Positions 17,304 through 25,985 of a DNA stretch of 64,000 nt are shown in pieces (within the stretch, counting starts at the first letter, position 1; each line of letters begins with the position of its first letter). Below the pieces are notes generated by a model, which was given only the letters and a program-made list of their open reading frames with translations, was not told where the DNA came from and did no database searches. Origin of the DNA: Lentisphaerota bacterium (lineage in GTDB: Bacteria; Verrucomicrobiota; Lentisphaeria; Oligosphaerales; JABHEG01); contig JABHEG010000262.1 in assembly GCA_018676675.1 (NCBI GenBank), forward strand, positions 1 through 64,000. The letters run 5' to 3'. A program made the position numbers and the translations under genes.

Positions 17304-17626
17304 CAACGTGATCCCCGGGACGGGACGGAGCGTCGTGTGGTTGGGCGGCCGCCTACGATACCGGTTGTTCAGTCGAGCGTCAATCAGGCCGGTGCGCCGG
17401 ACCGGGGTGAGGCATCGAGTCCGGCGGGGGGCCGTTGTCCTCGAACACGCGACTCCGGAAGCCTGCTGGGCCCATCACAGACGACGGGCCGCACGTGCAA
17501 TGCACCACCGACGTCTGGACAGGACACTTCTCCCGAGATAGCTTCGATGAGCAACAACAGAAAGCGTCCTGTGGGAGGGCGCTTCCCGTATGCGATCGCC
17601 GTAAGACTCAGTGAAGGGAACTGGTT
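17304..17626. other. Divergent intergenic region
   Basis: About 320 bp between the minus-strand pseudopilin and the plus-strand 1035-aa gene. It should contain two promoters, but no confident -35/-10 pair was found. AAGGGA before ATG 17627 is the ribosome-binding site of the plus-strand gene. A short GC-rich palindrome GGCCGGTGCGCCGGACC lies near 17390. Nothing else was supported. Confidence 0.35.
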
Positions 17627-20600
17627 ATGACGTCATGTCGTCTGGCTTTGGTCGGGATTGCCTTGAGCGCGCTCCCGTTCTGCTGCGAGGGTGCCCCGAA
17701 GAGCCTCTCCGCTACCCACGTGAAGGAGTGGTTCCAGTGGGTCATTCCGCTGCCCAAAGAGATCGGCGTCAAGGGACAGATCACGCTGCCTGCCGGCGAC
17801 ATTCGGGTTCGTGTGCGAGACGCCGCGACCGACGCTGAGCAGCAAGCGCTGCGAATCGTCCAGGATATCCTGTTGCGATCCACCGGTACGGATGGAACGA
17901 CGGGGAAGGCATTCGACATCCTGCTTGGGGTGGTCGACGCGGACGGCAGGATTGGGACCACCGCCATCCCCGGTGTCACCCGCCTGCGGGAGTTGCCCAA
18001 CCCAGATCAAGCTTACCTCATCCGCACCGTTGGCGACAACCAGCTTGTGCTGGCCGCCCTGGCCCCCGCAGGGGTCTACTACGCTGCCCTGACTCTGAGC
18101 GGACTCATCGAAGGCAAGGCCAAGGGCGCGGAGGTGGCCCTGCCACTGGGGGAGATTACGGATTGGCCCGACATGGCCGAACGTGGTGAATGGGGGTGTT
18201 CCTCGTCCCGTGACATCGAGTGGCTCGCCGCACGCAAAATGAACCTCGTCGAGTTCCACACCGTGCATCAGGTGGAGGCGGACGGTACGGTCACCACGGC
18301 GATCAATCAGGGCTACCTGGCCAGAGGGCGTCGACATGCGGTTCGCATGGTCCCAATTATCTCGCACCTCAACAGCATGGGCCGCCGTGGTGCGTACAAG
18401 GCTTACCCGGAGTTGCGCGGCAAGGGGACGCGCGCGGCGTACAAGGGACACACCGGAAATCTCTGGGCACCGTGCGCTTCTCACCCCAAGCTGCATGAGA
18501 TCATGGCCGGCTGGATGCTGGGCTACGCGGAAAACGACGGGGTGCGTGACATCTCGTGCTGGCTGGGCGAGCTGAAACAGCGTTGCGAGTGTGAGGAGTG
18601 CGCGAAGACCGGACAGTTCACGCTGGAAGCTCGAGCCTTCGTGAAAGGCTGGCAGATCGCCCGAAAGACCGTCCCTGACTTGCGGATCCGTGTCCTCCTG
18701 ACCCAGGGCAGCTATGCCACGAACGACAAGGTCCTCGCTGAGATTCCTCCGGAGGTGGGGGTGACCTACTACGATGGCGGTAAGACCTACGATTCGTCCA
18801 GAGACCCCATGATTTACCCACTGCTCGAGGAATACGCAGGCCAGGGCCGGTGGCTCGGCTGCTATCCGCAGCTCACACCGTCATGGCGTATCGTGAGTCC
18901 CTGGAGTTCGCCACAGTTCGTCAAAGCCCGCATGACTGAGTTCGTGGACAAGAAACTGGTATCACTCGGGGGGTACGTGGTCCCGGACAACCATCTGTTC
19001 GATTTCAACGTGACTGCAGCCGCCGAATGGAGCTGGAATGCACATGGGCGGGACGAGCGCGAGTTTGCCCTCGCCTGGGCCACGCGCAACCGCCTTTCCC
19101 ATCCCGGGACGGCTGCGGACTGGGCCGTTCTCCTCGGGCCGGTGTCATGGGATATCTACGGTGCCCGGTTAGTCGAGCGCTACTTCTTCCGTCCGTCTTC
19201 CATCGAAGCGATGTTGGCGGCCCGGGCCAGGCCTGTGTTCGGCCAGGGGATGTTCCGGTACATCCCCGACTGGGACCATCTGCGCCGGAATCTGGCCACC
19301 GCCCGGAAAGCACTGGGGCTGGCGGAACAGGTCGGGTCGTCGGCCATGCTCGGGGAGACCCGAGCCATCGTGACGTACTACGAGATGCTCGACGGCCTCT
19401 GCCGGATGTGCACGCACCTGGCCGAGTGGACCGAGATCGGTCCGCCCGAGCGCGACAAACTCCAGCGGGAGCTGAACCTCTTCACCTTGTCCGGCGGCCA
19501 GAACATTGAGGCGCTGCGGGATTGGGAACGGGCAGTTCGGGTTGGGGCCGGCCAGGGGCGTTTCCGCGAGGGACGACAGGCCACCGAAGACACGGTCAGG
19601 GCCGTTGCGCGGGCTGTTGTTCCTCTCGGCATGCGTGACACCAGCAAGTTTGTCATGAGCCAGAAGATCGGGAACTGGACGCTTGATGACTTCCGGGAAT
19701 CAACCGCAATCACCAGGAAAATCGATGTCACTGAGCACATTCTCGGCCCTGGGACCTATACGGTGACCTTCCAATATTCCAGTGGGTGGAATGGCTTGAG
19801 TATGGTCCGAGTCGCCCTGGTGCAGGAGAAGCCCGGCAAGGATGCCAAGCGTGCCGAAGTCAGCGTTGACGAACACCCGGGAAGCACCGGCCACCGAAGC
19901 ACGGGGAATGTCTACACCCTCAAGCTGGATCGCTATGAGGCCGATGCCCGCTTCCTGGTGGTGGCAGACATTCGCGGAACGCAGGCCCAGTCCCAGCAGC
20001 CCGGCCGGACGGGCTGCAACGGGGTGGTTCATTTCCGCCGGGAACGCGATCCGGACTGGCAGGTCCGCCTGATGGGGGTCCGCCCCCTCTCAGAAGGGCA
20101 GGCCGCTGCCGATCTCCGGGCCAGGTTCACCGGCAAGGGCATCCGGGTCGGGGTCGTAGGCGGAGGCTATGGGGCAGAGGGGATCATGAAGCTCCTTGCC
20201 AAAGCGTCGGGGATCGATGCTGCCCTTATCGGCGTCGCCCACATGCGCAGCGGCGAGTGCCAGGTGATCGTACTGCCGCAGTTCAAGTCCGGAATGGTCC
20301 CGCCTGCGCTCGGCAAGGAGATCGACGCCTATGTGAAGCAGGGCGGCGGCCTGGTCACAACTCACGACGGAGTTGGGTACCGAGCGATGCCGGTCGTCTG
20401 CGCGGATGTCTGTGCGGGAGGCGTTGAGCATGTCCGCAACTCGGCCTGGACGGTGGTGGCTAAACACCCGGTGACCGAAGGGCTTCCGCTCGGCAAAGCT
20501 CTGACTCAGAGCTACTATGACCAGGTTTTCATCAAGGCCGGGCCAAAAGGCAAGGCATTGGCCACGACTGCTGGTGGGAAACAAACGGTCGTGCTCGCGG

Positions 20601-20734
20601 GTGCCTTTGGCAAGGGGCGTTACGTCGCATGTGGTCTACTCCCCGGATTCAGCTCGGACAACATGGAAATCACGCCCACATCTGACGAAAGCAAGCTCCT
20701 GCTCAACGCGATTCGGTGGTGTGCGGATGACTGA
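17627..20734 (+). CDS. Large exported hexosaminidase-like protein with class I amidotransferase-like C-terminus
   Basis: The 1035-aa product has a signal peptide (1-23, SALPFCCEGA). The region at about 30-165 (IPLPKEIGVKGQITLPAGDI, QQALRIVQDIL, YLIRTVGDNQLVLAALAPAG, YYAALTLSGLI) is like the N-terminal domain of GH20/GH84/GH67 enzymes. A central barrel-like region follows, with WLAARKMNLVEFHTVHQ, CWLGELKQRCECEECAKTG and VTYYDGGKTYD. The CECEEC cysteine cluster recalls the CTC-x-C motif of DUF4838 proteins. A beta-rich module lies at about 680-820. The C-terminal 200 residues (GIRVGVVGGGYGAEGIMKLL, VKQGGGLVTTHDG, GKGRYVACGLLPGF) resemble a ThuA/GATase1-like fold. Its last 8 bp overlap the kinase gene. 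Substrate unknown. Confidence 0.75.
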   Translation: MTSCRLALVGIALSALPFCCEGAPKSLSATHVKEWFQWVIPLPKEIGVKGQITLPAGDIRVRVRDAATDAEQQALRIVQDILLRSTGTDGTTGKAFDILLGVVDADGRIGTTAIPGVTRLRELPNPDQAYLIRTVGDNQLVLAALAPAGVYYAALTLSGLIEGKAKGAEVALPLGEITDWPDMAERGEWGCSSSRDIEWLAARKMNLVEFHTVHQVEADGTVTTAINQGYLARGRRHAVRMVPIISHLNSMGRRGAYKAYPELRGKGTRAAYKGHTGNLWAPCASHPKLHEIMAGWMLGYAENDGVRDISCWLGELKQRCECEECAKTGQFTLEARAFVKGWQIARKTVPDLRIRVLLTQGSYATNDKVLAEIPPEVGVTYYDGGKTYDSSRDPMIYPLLEEYAGQGRWLGCYPQLTPSWRIVSPWSSPQFVKARMTEFVDKKLVSLGGYVVPDNHLFDFNVTAAAEWSWNAHGRDEREFALAWATRNRLSHPGTAADWAVLLGPVSWDIYGARLVERYFFRPSSIEAMLAARARPVFGQGMFRYIPDWDHLRRNLATARKALGLAEQVGSSAMLGETRAIVTYYEMLDGLCRMCTHLAEWTEIGPPERDKLQRELNLFTLSGGQNIEALRDWERAVRVGAGQGRFREGRQATEDTVRAVARAVVPLGMRDTSKFVMSQKIGNWTLDDFRESTAITRKIDVTEHILGPGTYTVTFQYSSGWNGLSMVRVALVQEKPGKDAKRAEVSVDEHPGSTGHRSTGNVYTLKLDRYEADARFLVVADIRGTQAQSQQPGRTGCNGVVHFRRERDPDWQVRLMGVRPLSEGQAAADLRARFTGKGIRVGVVGGGYGAEGIMKLLAKASGIDAALIGVAHMRSGECQVIVLPQFKSGMVPPALGKEIDAYVKQGGGLVTTHDGVGYRAMPVVCADVCAGGVEHVRNSAWTVVAKHPVTEGLPLGKALTQSYYDQVFIKAGPKGKALATTAGGKQTVVLAGAFGKGRYVACGLLPGFSSDNMEITPTSDESKLLLNAIRWCADD

Positions 20735-21680
20735 GAAGATCATCGAGAACAGTGCCTACCGGATTGTGAACGAACTCGCCAAGGGAGGGATGGGTTCGGT
20801 AAGTGAAGCCTTCCACCTTGGCGCCGATGGGTTCGAGAAGCGGGTGGCCATCAAACAACTTCTACCGACCCTTTCCGACAGCTCGGAGTTCGTGGCAATG
20901 TTCATTGCCGAAGCGAAGCTGGTCGCGGATCTGGTGCATGAGAACATTGTTCAGATCTACCAGTTCAATCGCGGTCAGAACGGGTATTACATCGTGATGG
21001 AATTCGTCCACGGTCTTTCGCTGGCCGAATTCATCGAGAAGCACGATGGTGACCAGCAGCTCCCAGTTGAGCTCGCCGTTTTCATCACCAGCCGGATTGC
21101 CCGTGGCCTGGCGTACGCGCATTCGCGACACGATTCGGCCGGGGCACCCCTGAACATCGTGCACTGCGATGTTTGCCCACGTAACATTCTCGTGACCACG
21201 GAAGGGCTGCCTAAACTGGGTGACTTCGGCATCGCGAAAGCAGCTGACCAATACCTATCTCCCAACCCCGGCGAACGCAGCCTGGGCAAGCTGGCTTACA
21301 TGTCGCCGGAGCAAGCCTGGGATCACCCCGTAGACCATCGATCGGACGTCTACTCCCTTGGCCTGGTGCTCTTCGAACTTCTGACCATGTCCAAGGGCCG
21401 AGAGAAGTGGTCCTCCAACATGCGCTTCGCCGCCGCGAAAGGGTGGGTCGACTGGGACAAGCTACCACGCCGGGTCAAGTCCGGGCTGCGGAAGATCCTC
21501 AAGCGGATGCTGGACCCCGAACCGGATGGGCGGTATGCGAGCACGGACGAACTTGCCCACGACCTCGAGTACTTCATTTACCGCAAGGGTTACGGGCCCA
21601 CGGTTGTGACGTTAGAGAAGTACCTGCGCGAGCTCTGCCCATCCCTCTACCAAGTCATGCCCCCGTCGCCGTCGGCGTGA
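20727..21680 (+). CDS. Ser/Thr protein kinase (Hanks type)
   Basis: The 317-aa cytoplasmic kinase has no membrane segment. Glycine loop ELAKGGMGSVSEA (about 14-26), VAIK lysine in RVAIKQLLP, C-helix Glu in FIAEAKLVADLVHENIV, catalytic loop VHCDVCPRNILV, DFG in LGDFGIAKA, activation segment ending YMSPEQAWD, and DVYSLGLVLFELLTM. All catalytic residues are present, but HRD reads HCD, so it lacks the usual activation-loop-sensing Arg. The ATG overlaps the end of the preceding gene by 8 bp, implying coupling. It lies 130 bp before the ECF sigma promoter. Confidence 0.93.
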   Translation: MTEKIIENSAYRIVNELAKGGMGSVSEAFHLGADGFEKRVAIKQLLPTLSDSSEFVAMFIAEAKLVADLVHENIVQIYQFNRGQNGYYIVMEFVHGLSLAEFIEKHDGDQQLPVELAVFITSRIARGLAYAHSRHDSAGAPLNIVHCDVCPRNILVTTEGLPKLGDFGIAKAADQYLSPNPGERSLGKLAYMSPEQAWDHPVDHRSDVYSLGLVLFELLTMSKGREKWSSNMRFAAAKGWVDWDKLPRRVKSGLRKILKRMLDPEPDGRYASTDELAHDLEYFIYRKGYGPTVVTLEKYLRELCPSLYQVMPPSPSA

Positions 21681-21810
21681 TTGGTCAGTTCCTTCCGACG
21701 GTCGTAGGCGTTCTCTTCCCGCCAGTTGCATAATTGGTCGCTGGGATCTACTTTCGGCGTAGGACGCGGGGGAACCGACGTTCCCCAGATGTCCGCCTGC
21801 CCCCTCTCAT

Positions 21811-21839
21811 TTGACCGGTTTTGCGTCCGAGAGTTGTCA
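21811..21839 (+). promoter_or_regulatory. Putative ECF-type promoter of the sigma gene
   Basis: TTGACCGGTT (21811-21820), 12 bp, GTTGTCA (21833-21839). The same bipartite motif occurs upstream of array genes 1 and 7. Its position upstream of an ECF sigma gene suggests autoregulation. It means translation cannot begin at the TTG at 21821. Confidence 0.6.
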
Positions 21840-21868
21840 CTACCTATGCAACAGAACCGTTCTACAGC

Positions 21869-22459
21869 GTGGTTGATACCGTGGAGCCGAACGAAATATC
21901 CCTGGTGAGGGATGCCGTGGCGGGCTCCGTGGACGCTTTTGGCAAGCTCGTTATCCTCTACCAACATAACATCTACGGCTATGTCCTCGGCGTGGTCGGC
22001 AATGCCGCGGATGCTCGGGATGTGGCGCAGGAGACGTTCCTGCTCGCGTATCGATCGCTGGGGCAATTGCGCTCGCCGGAGACGTTCCGTTCCTGGCTGT
22101 ACACGATCGCGGTGAACCAGTGTCGCAATCTTCTCAAACGGCGAGGGCGTGAACGAGCTCGGTTTGTGGCGTCTTCGGCGGAGGCCGGTGAGGTCGGAGG
22201 GCGGCGGTCTGCCGACATAGGCTCCGTCCCATCGCCACGTGACGCGGCCGAGGCTTCTGAGACGGGAGCAGCTGTGGCCGCGGCCATTGCAGCGCTGCCG
22301 GATACCTACCGTGAGGTCGCCGTGATGCGTTTCCGAAATGGTCTGAAGGTAAGTCGGATTGCGGCCGCGTTAGGGCTGACCGTGGCAGCTGTCGAGAGCC
22401 GGCTACGCCGCGCCCGGTCGGAGTTGTGCAAGGGGTTGGCTGCCTTGCGTCGAGAGTGA
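21869..22459 (+). CDS. ECF-family RNA polymerase sigma factor
   Basis: With the GTG at 21869 the product is 196 aa. Region 2 is ISLVRDAVAGSVDAFGKLVI followed by NAADARDVAQETFLLAYRSL and FRSWLYTIAVNQCRNLLKRR. A linker rich in Ala/Ser/Gly follows. Region 4 is AIAALPDTYREVAVMRFRNG then SRIAAALGLTVAAVESRLRR, a sigma-70 helix-turn-helix. The frame is open upstream to a TTG at 21821, but a putative promoter covers 21811-21839, so GTG 21869 or GTG 21881 is more likely; neither has a good ribosome-binding site. The anti-sigma gene follows after 68 bp. Confidence 0.9.
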   Translation: MVDTVEPNEISLVRDAVAGSVDAFGKLVILYQHNIYGYVLGVVGNAADARDVAQETFLLAYRSLGQLRSPETFRSWLYTIAVNQCRNLLKRRGRERARFVASSAEAGEVGGRRSADIGSVPSPRDAAEASETGAAVAAAIAALPDTYREVAVMRFRNGLKVSRIAAALGLTVAAVESRLRRARSELCKGLAALRRE

Positions 22460-22527
22460 TGCGATGGTGCGGAGTGAGCCCTCGGCACGCTCATCCGTGG
22501 TGAGCCTCTCAAGCAGATACGGATTGT

Positions 22528-23769
22528 ATGATGAACTGCGAGTGGATCCAACAACACATACACAGCTTCCTCGACGGCGAACTCGTCGCCCGCGACAGGA
22601 CAGTCGTTGAGGAGCACCTGGCCACATGTGCTGACTGCGCAGAACTGCTCAGACGCACCGAGGAAGAGGAACGGGGCCTGCGTTCGGCGTTGGCGTGTCC
22701 ACGGGCGCCGGCGGGGTTTGTCAAAGACGTCATGGACGCAATTCAAGCGTCATCGTCTGATGCCGAGCCGGGTGCACCGAAGACACCGGCTCCCTGGAAG
22801 TGGCGTCGTTGCTGGACGCTTGTTGGGGCTGCCGCCGCCGCAGCGGTCTGCATTGCCCTGCGCCTACTCATGGTCGGGCAGCCGGAGCAGAGCTCTGAGA
22901 CGCAAGCGGAGGCGTCACTGAGTCCCCCAGTCGCTGCCACAGCGGTCGCCACTGTCGCTGAGGTGAAGGGCAGTGCGAGCTGCAATCTCCCGACTGGGGG
23001 AGCATGGGAGCCCTTGTCGATGGGGGATCGGTTGCCAGCTGGGACGCGACTCAAGACCGACGCCGGCGCTTTGGTTGAGTTGCGGCTCCGCGACATGGTG
23101 ACTTCCCTGGTTGACCAGAAGAGCGTGCTTCGGCTTACGGAGAAGGGGCTTTTTGTGGATTCCGGACGCGTTTTCTCGTCCGTGGATCCCGGTGGTGCGG
23201 GCTTCGCAATCGAGACTTTGGATGCCTGTGCGACCGTCACCGGCACCCAGTTCGAGGTAGATCGTCGGGCAGACGGCGTAACACGGCTGCGGGTTGTAGA
23301 AGGCACCGTGCACTTCGTCAACGCGAAGGGCAGCGTGTCTGTCGGGGCGAACATGGAGGCATCAGCCAAGACCGATACCGGCCCCGGGGGTTTGCTGCAC
23401 GCAGATCATCTCCCGGCCCTGTCTTGGGCTTCGGTTGACGAAGACAGCTTCGATTTCCCCGTTGATCTAGAGCTGGCCGTTCGGGAGATCGATGGGAACG
23501 GTCGTGCCTCCCCGCGGATTGCCGCATTCCAGGCCAATCTGGACCATCATGAGACACGCTACGGGGCTCTCTGGATGTACTGTCAGGTCACGGACGCTTC
23601 CGCGGCGGTTGTTCTGCGGCGCCGGGAACGCGTCTCGTCTCGCGATCATCGGTACCGGGTGAAGAAGGTCGCCTTTGGTGACCTGGCCGTTGGGAGCTAC
23701 ACGGCCAGGTTCCGCATTGGGCACGGAGAGCACGCGGTCGTTGCGGAGGTCGCATTCAGCGTTAGGTAA
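22528..23769 (+). CDS. Zinc-finger anti-sigma factor with FecR-like periplasmic domain
   Basis: The 413-aa product has an N-terminal zf-HC2-type anti-sigma module with Cys4, His30, Cys34 and Cys37 (EEHLATCADCAELL). A linker and one membrane segment at about 96-116 (LVGAAAAAAVCIALRLLMV) follow. The outer part is a FecR-like domain (about 140-290): VAEVKGSASC, WEPLSMGDRLPAGTRLKTD, LRLRDMV, FAIETLDACATVTGTQFEVD and LRVVEGTVHFVN. A C-terminal beta region (about 310-413) ends VAEVAFSVR. The partner is the ECF sigma encoded just upstream: the zinc finger would hold it at the membrane and the FecR part would sense an envelope signal. ATG 22528 or 22531 are equivalent. Confidence 0.9.
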   Translation: MMNCEWIQQHIHSFLDGELVARDRTVVEEHLATCADCAELLRRTEEEERGLRSALACPRAPAGFVKDVMDAIQASSSDAEPGAPKTPAPWKWRRCWTLVGAAAAAAVCIALRLLMVGQPEQSSETQAEASLSPPVAATAVATVAEVKGSASCNLPTGGAWEPLSMGDRLPAGTRLKTDAGALVELRLRDMVTSLVDQKSVLRLTEKGLFVDSGRVFSSVDPGGAGFAIETLDACATVTGTQFEVDRRADGVTRLRVVEGTVHFVNAKGSVSVGANMEASAKTDTGPGGLLHADHLPALSWASVDEDSFDFPVDLELAVREIDGNGRASPRIAAFQANLDHHETRYGALWMYCQVTDASAAVVLRRRERVSSRDHRYRVKKVAFGDLAVGSYTARFRIGHGEHAVVAEVAFSVR

Positions 23770-23810
23770 CACTGCCATCTCCAGCCGTTGTGCATTGGCA
23801 GTGGCTGGAG
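23770..23810 (+). other. Possible pseudoknot or alternative hairpins after the anti-sigma gene
   Basis: Directly after the stop codon, CACTGCCA (23770-23777) can pair with TGGCAGTG (23796-23803), and CTCCAGCC (23779-23786) with GGCTGGAG (23803-23810). The two 8-bp stems cross, so they either form an H-type pseudoknot or exclude each other. Could be a 3' structure or attenuator. Confidence 0.4.
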
Positions 23811-23895
23811 AGCGTAACTCGTTCGGAGGGCAGCGCTGGGGCCAGCCCCAGGCCCTGCTGGGGGATCAGCGGCTCCTCCAGACCCCCACATGCTG

Positions 23896-23943
23896 GGGAC
23901 CGCGTACGGCAGGTGACAAGGCCCACCTGCCGTACGCGGTCCC
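23896..23943. terminator. Perfect 20-bp hairpin between anti-sigma gene and array
   Basis: GGGACCGCGTACGGCAGGTG (23896-23915) and its exact complement (23924-23943) are separated by an 8-nt loop. The very GC-rich stem has no following T-run, so it is not a classical intrinsic terminator. It separates the sigma/anti-sigma transcript from the promoter-like motif at 24041 and could stop or slow read-through, or be a dispersed repeat. Confidence 0.5.
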
Positions 23944-24040
23944 GTTGCCGACGCTCGCGCGAAAGTCGATGGGGTAGCCGATGGACAACATGCTCGTGAT
24001 TGTGTGACGCGTTGCGCAGTTCCGTTCTTCTCTGCAGGCG

Positions 24041-24069
24041 TTGACCGGTTCTCGCGATTCGGGTTGTCT
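24041..24069 (+). promoter_or_regulatory. Putative ECF-type promoter upstream of array gene 1
   Basis: TTGACCGGTT (24041-24050), 12 bp, GTTGTCT (24063-24069), with spacing identical to the motif before the sigma gene. It lies 78 bp before the start of the first paralogue. Confidence 0.6.
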
Positions 24070-24146
24070 TAGCCGTTGTCAAGGGAACGGTGAGTTGCCT
24101 GGCGGGACGCCGGGGACGGTCTATGCGAGGAATGGAGGGAGATCTG

Positions 24147-25985
24147 ATGGCGACGACGACAAGACGAGTGATTGCCGGGCTGATCGTGCTGCTGTTCGCC
24201 ACGTCTGCGCTACAGGCTGCCGACATGGACTACGCCAAAGCTGTGACTGACGCACAGCAAGCGGGGGACATGGCCGCAGTAAGTCGTCTGTGCAACAAGT
24301 GGGCTGCCGCGGAACCGGGGGATGAACGGCCACGTATCATCTTGGGACAGACGTTGCTGGAAGCGGGCATGATGGACCGCGCTGTCGAGCAGTTCGAACT
24401 GGCGGTGGAGGCAAACCCGCTGAGTCCCACGCCACGTTGCGAACTTGGGTTGCTGTTTCTTGGGCAAGGGATGCCTGATGAGGCGCTCAAGGAGTTTGAC
24501 CAAGCTCTGGGGCTACAGGCGAGCTACCTACCTGCCGTGTTGGGCAGCGTGAAGGCTCGACTCCTGAGAGGTGAGACCGACCAAGCTCTCGTCGAGGCCC
24601 GGAAGGCCTCCGAGTTTGCCCATGAAAGTGCCGCTGCGCACGCTTTGGTCGGGGAGTGTTGCTGGAAGCTGCAGGCGTATGCTGAGGCTGAGCTCGCGTT
24701 CAAGAAGGCGCTGGGAATAGATCCCGATGATGCCGACGCGCTGTTTGGGAAGGCACGGACCTTGGAAGCCGTAGGCAACACTGACGCGGCGCAGGAGTCC
24801 TGGCGGTTGTTTCTTGAACGGGAACCTGTAGGAGTTCGAGCCACGCACGTGCGCAATGGCTGGGTCGAGCTTGGTCTGGAGCACCTGTCCAAGGCGTGCC
24901 GTGGATTCCCTGTTTGGTCGCCGGATGGTCGCCGAATCATGTACGGGTACGGTAAGCTGGGAGTGATCGAACTTGGGAGTGGTGAGACCGTTGGACTGAG
25001 TGCACCAAATGGCGAGAGACTGTTTGCCCACGATTGGTCCCCGGACGGCAAATCTCTCGTCTGTAGACGATCGATGCCGGACAAGCGTTCGGCCGTGTTC
25101 CTCTATGATCTGGGCTCAGATGGGGCCCTGCAACTGGCCGCAGACAACGCCCTTGGGGAAGCAGCGATGGGCCGCTTTTCTCCAGACGGGACGAAGGTGG
25201 CCCTGTCAGGAGGGAGCATCCTCAGAGGAGGGCGTCGCGTGCTTGTTGGGCTCGCGGTGTTCGATCTTGAAACGGGGACGGACATGCCCGTGCCTTGGAA
25301 CAACAAGACGCGCACAGGCCGGAACCATGGTGCATGGTGCTCTGACAGCCAGACCCTGGTCATCCACGCCTACGGCAGACCCAATACCAGTGACCGGCAG
25401 TTGTTCTTCCTGAGCCAGGATGGCGGGACGCCGCCGCTGCAGATCACCGACAACGGGGCCATGAACGTGTCCCCTTGTGTTGCTCCAGCCGGACGCAGCG
25501 TGGCGTTTGAGACCAACCAGGCGGGGAAGGCCGGCACCATCTGTTTGGTGTGGAGCGATGGCGCTTCCGAACCTGTCAACTTTGCCCGAGGGAAAGCGCC
25601 CTCATGGTCTCCCGATGGCCGCCGGCTTGCCTATGACACCCCAAAAGGAATCGCCATCGCCCGGCTCGGAGGGCTCGGAAGGTGTCCTGTCCGCATTGCG
25701 ACCGAGCGTGAAGGCGCTACGCTAGTCGCCATCACCACGACTCAGGAAAAGGACGTGCGGGAAGTGAGGTTCCGCTGGGAGGCGTTTGACGCAGAGTCAC
25801 GTCGTTTGGGGGCGCCTGGGGAGAGCGCTGAGCTTGTGGAACTCAAACCCGGTGAGCGAGTGGAGTGGCCGATTGAGCTGAACGCAGAGCAGGCGAAGAA
25901 CGCGAAGACGATCAAGGTGACCGTGCTGGATCAAGACGGTGTGGGTGCCGTCAAACTCATCGATTGGACGGAGGAAGGGCAATGA
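24147..25985 (+). CDS. Array paralogue 1: exported TPR/beta-propeller protein (propeller type A)
   Basis: 612 aa. The signal peptide (1-24) ends SALQAAD. Helical TPR-like repeats span about 25-240, e.g. AVEQFELAVEANPLSPTPRC and ALGIDPDDADALFGKARTLE. The bridge VRNGWVELGLEHLSKACRG leads into a TolB/WD40-like propeller (about 255-510) with repeated WSPDG blades: FPVWSPDGRRIMYGYG, HDWSPDGKSLVC, RFSPDGTKVALSGG and APSWSPDGRRLAYDTPKG. The C-terminal domain (about 515-612) has FRWEAFDAESRRLGAPGES, ELKPGERVEWP and QDGVGAVKLIDWTEEGQ. ATG 24147 has GGAGGGA at 24134-24140; an upstream in-frame start at 24090 lacks the signal. The final codons supply GGAGGA for gene 2, whose ATG overlaps the stop. Closest relative in the array: paralogue 9. 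Function unknown. Confidence 0.88.
   Translation: MATTTRRVIAGLIVLLFATSALQAADMDYAKAVTDAQQAGDMAAVSRLCNKWAAAEPGDERPRIILGQTLLEAGMMDRAVEQFELAVEANPLSPTPRCELGLLFLGQGMPDEALKEFDQALGLQASYLPAVLGSVKARLLRGETDQALVEARKASEFAHESAAAHALVGECCWKLQAYAEAELAFKKALGIDPDDADALFGKARTLEAVGNTDAAQESWRLFLEREPVGVRATHVRNGWVELGLEHLSKACRGFPVWSPDGRRIMYGYGKLGVIELGSGETVGLSAPNGERLFAHDWSPDGKSLVCRRSMPDKRSAVFLYDLGSDGALQLAADNALGEAAMGRFSPDGTKVALSGGSILRGGRRVLVGLAVFDLETGTDMPVPWNNKTRTGRNHGAWCSDSQTLVIHAYGRPNTSDRQLFFLSQDGGTPPLQITDNGAMNVSPCVAPAGRSVAFETNQAGKAGTICLVWSDGASEPVNFARGKAPSWSPDGRRLAYDTPKGIAIARLGGLGRCPVRIATEREGATLVAITTTQEKDVREVRFRWEAFDAESRRLGAPGESAELVELKPGERVEWPIELNAEQAKNAKTIKVTVLDQDGVGAVKLIDWTEEGQ

Noticed and set aside
20517..20726. 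Upstream extension of the kinase frame
   Set aside because: It lies inside the preceding 1035-aa gene and the kinase domain begins right after ATG 20727.
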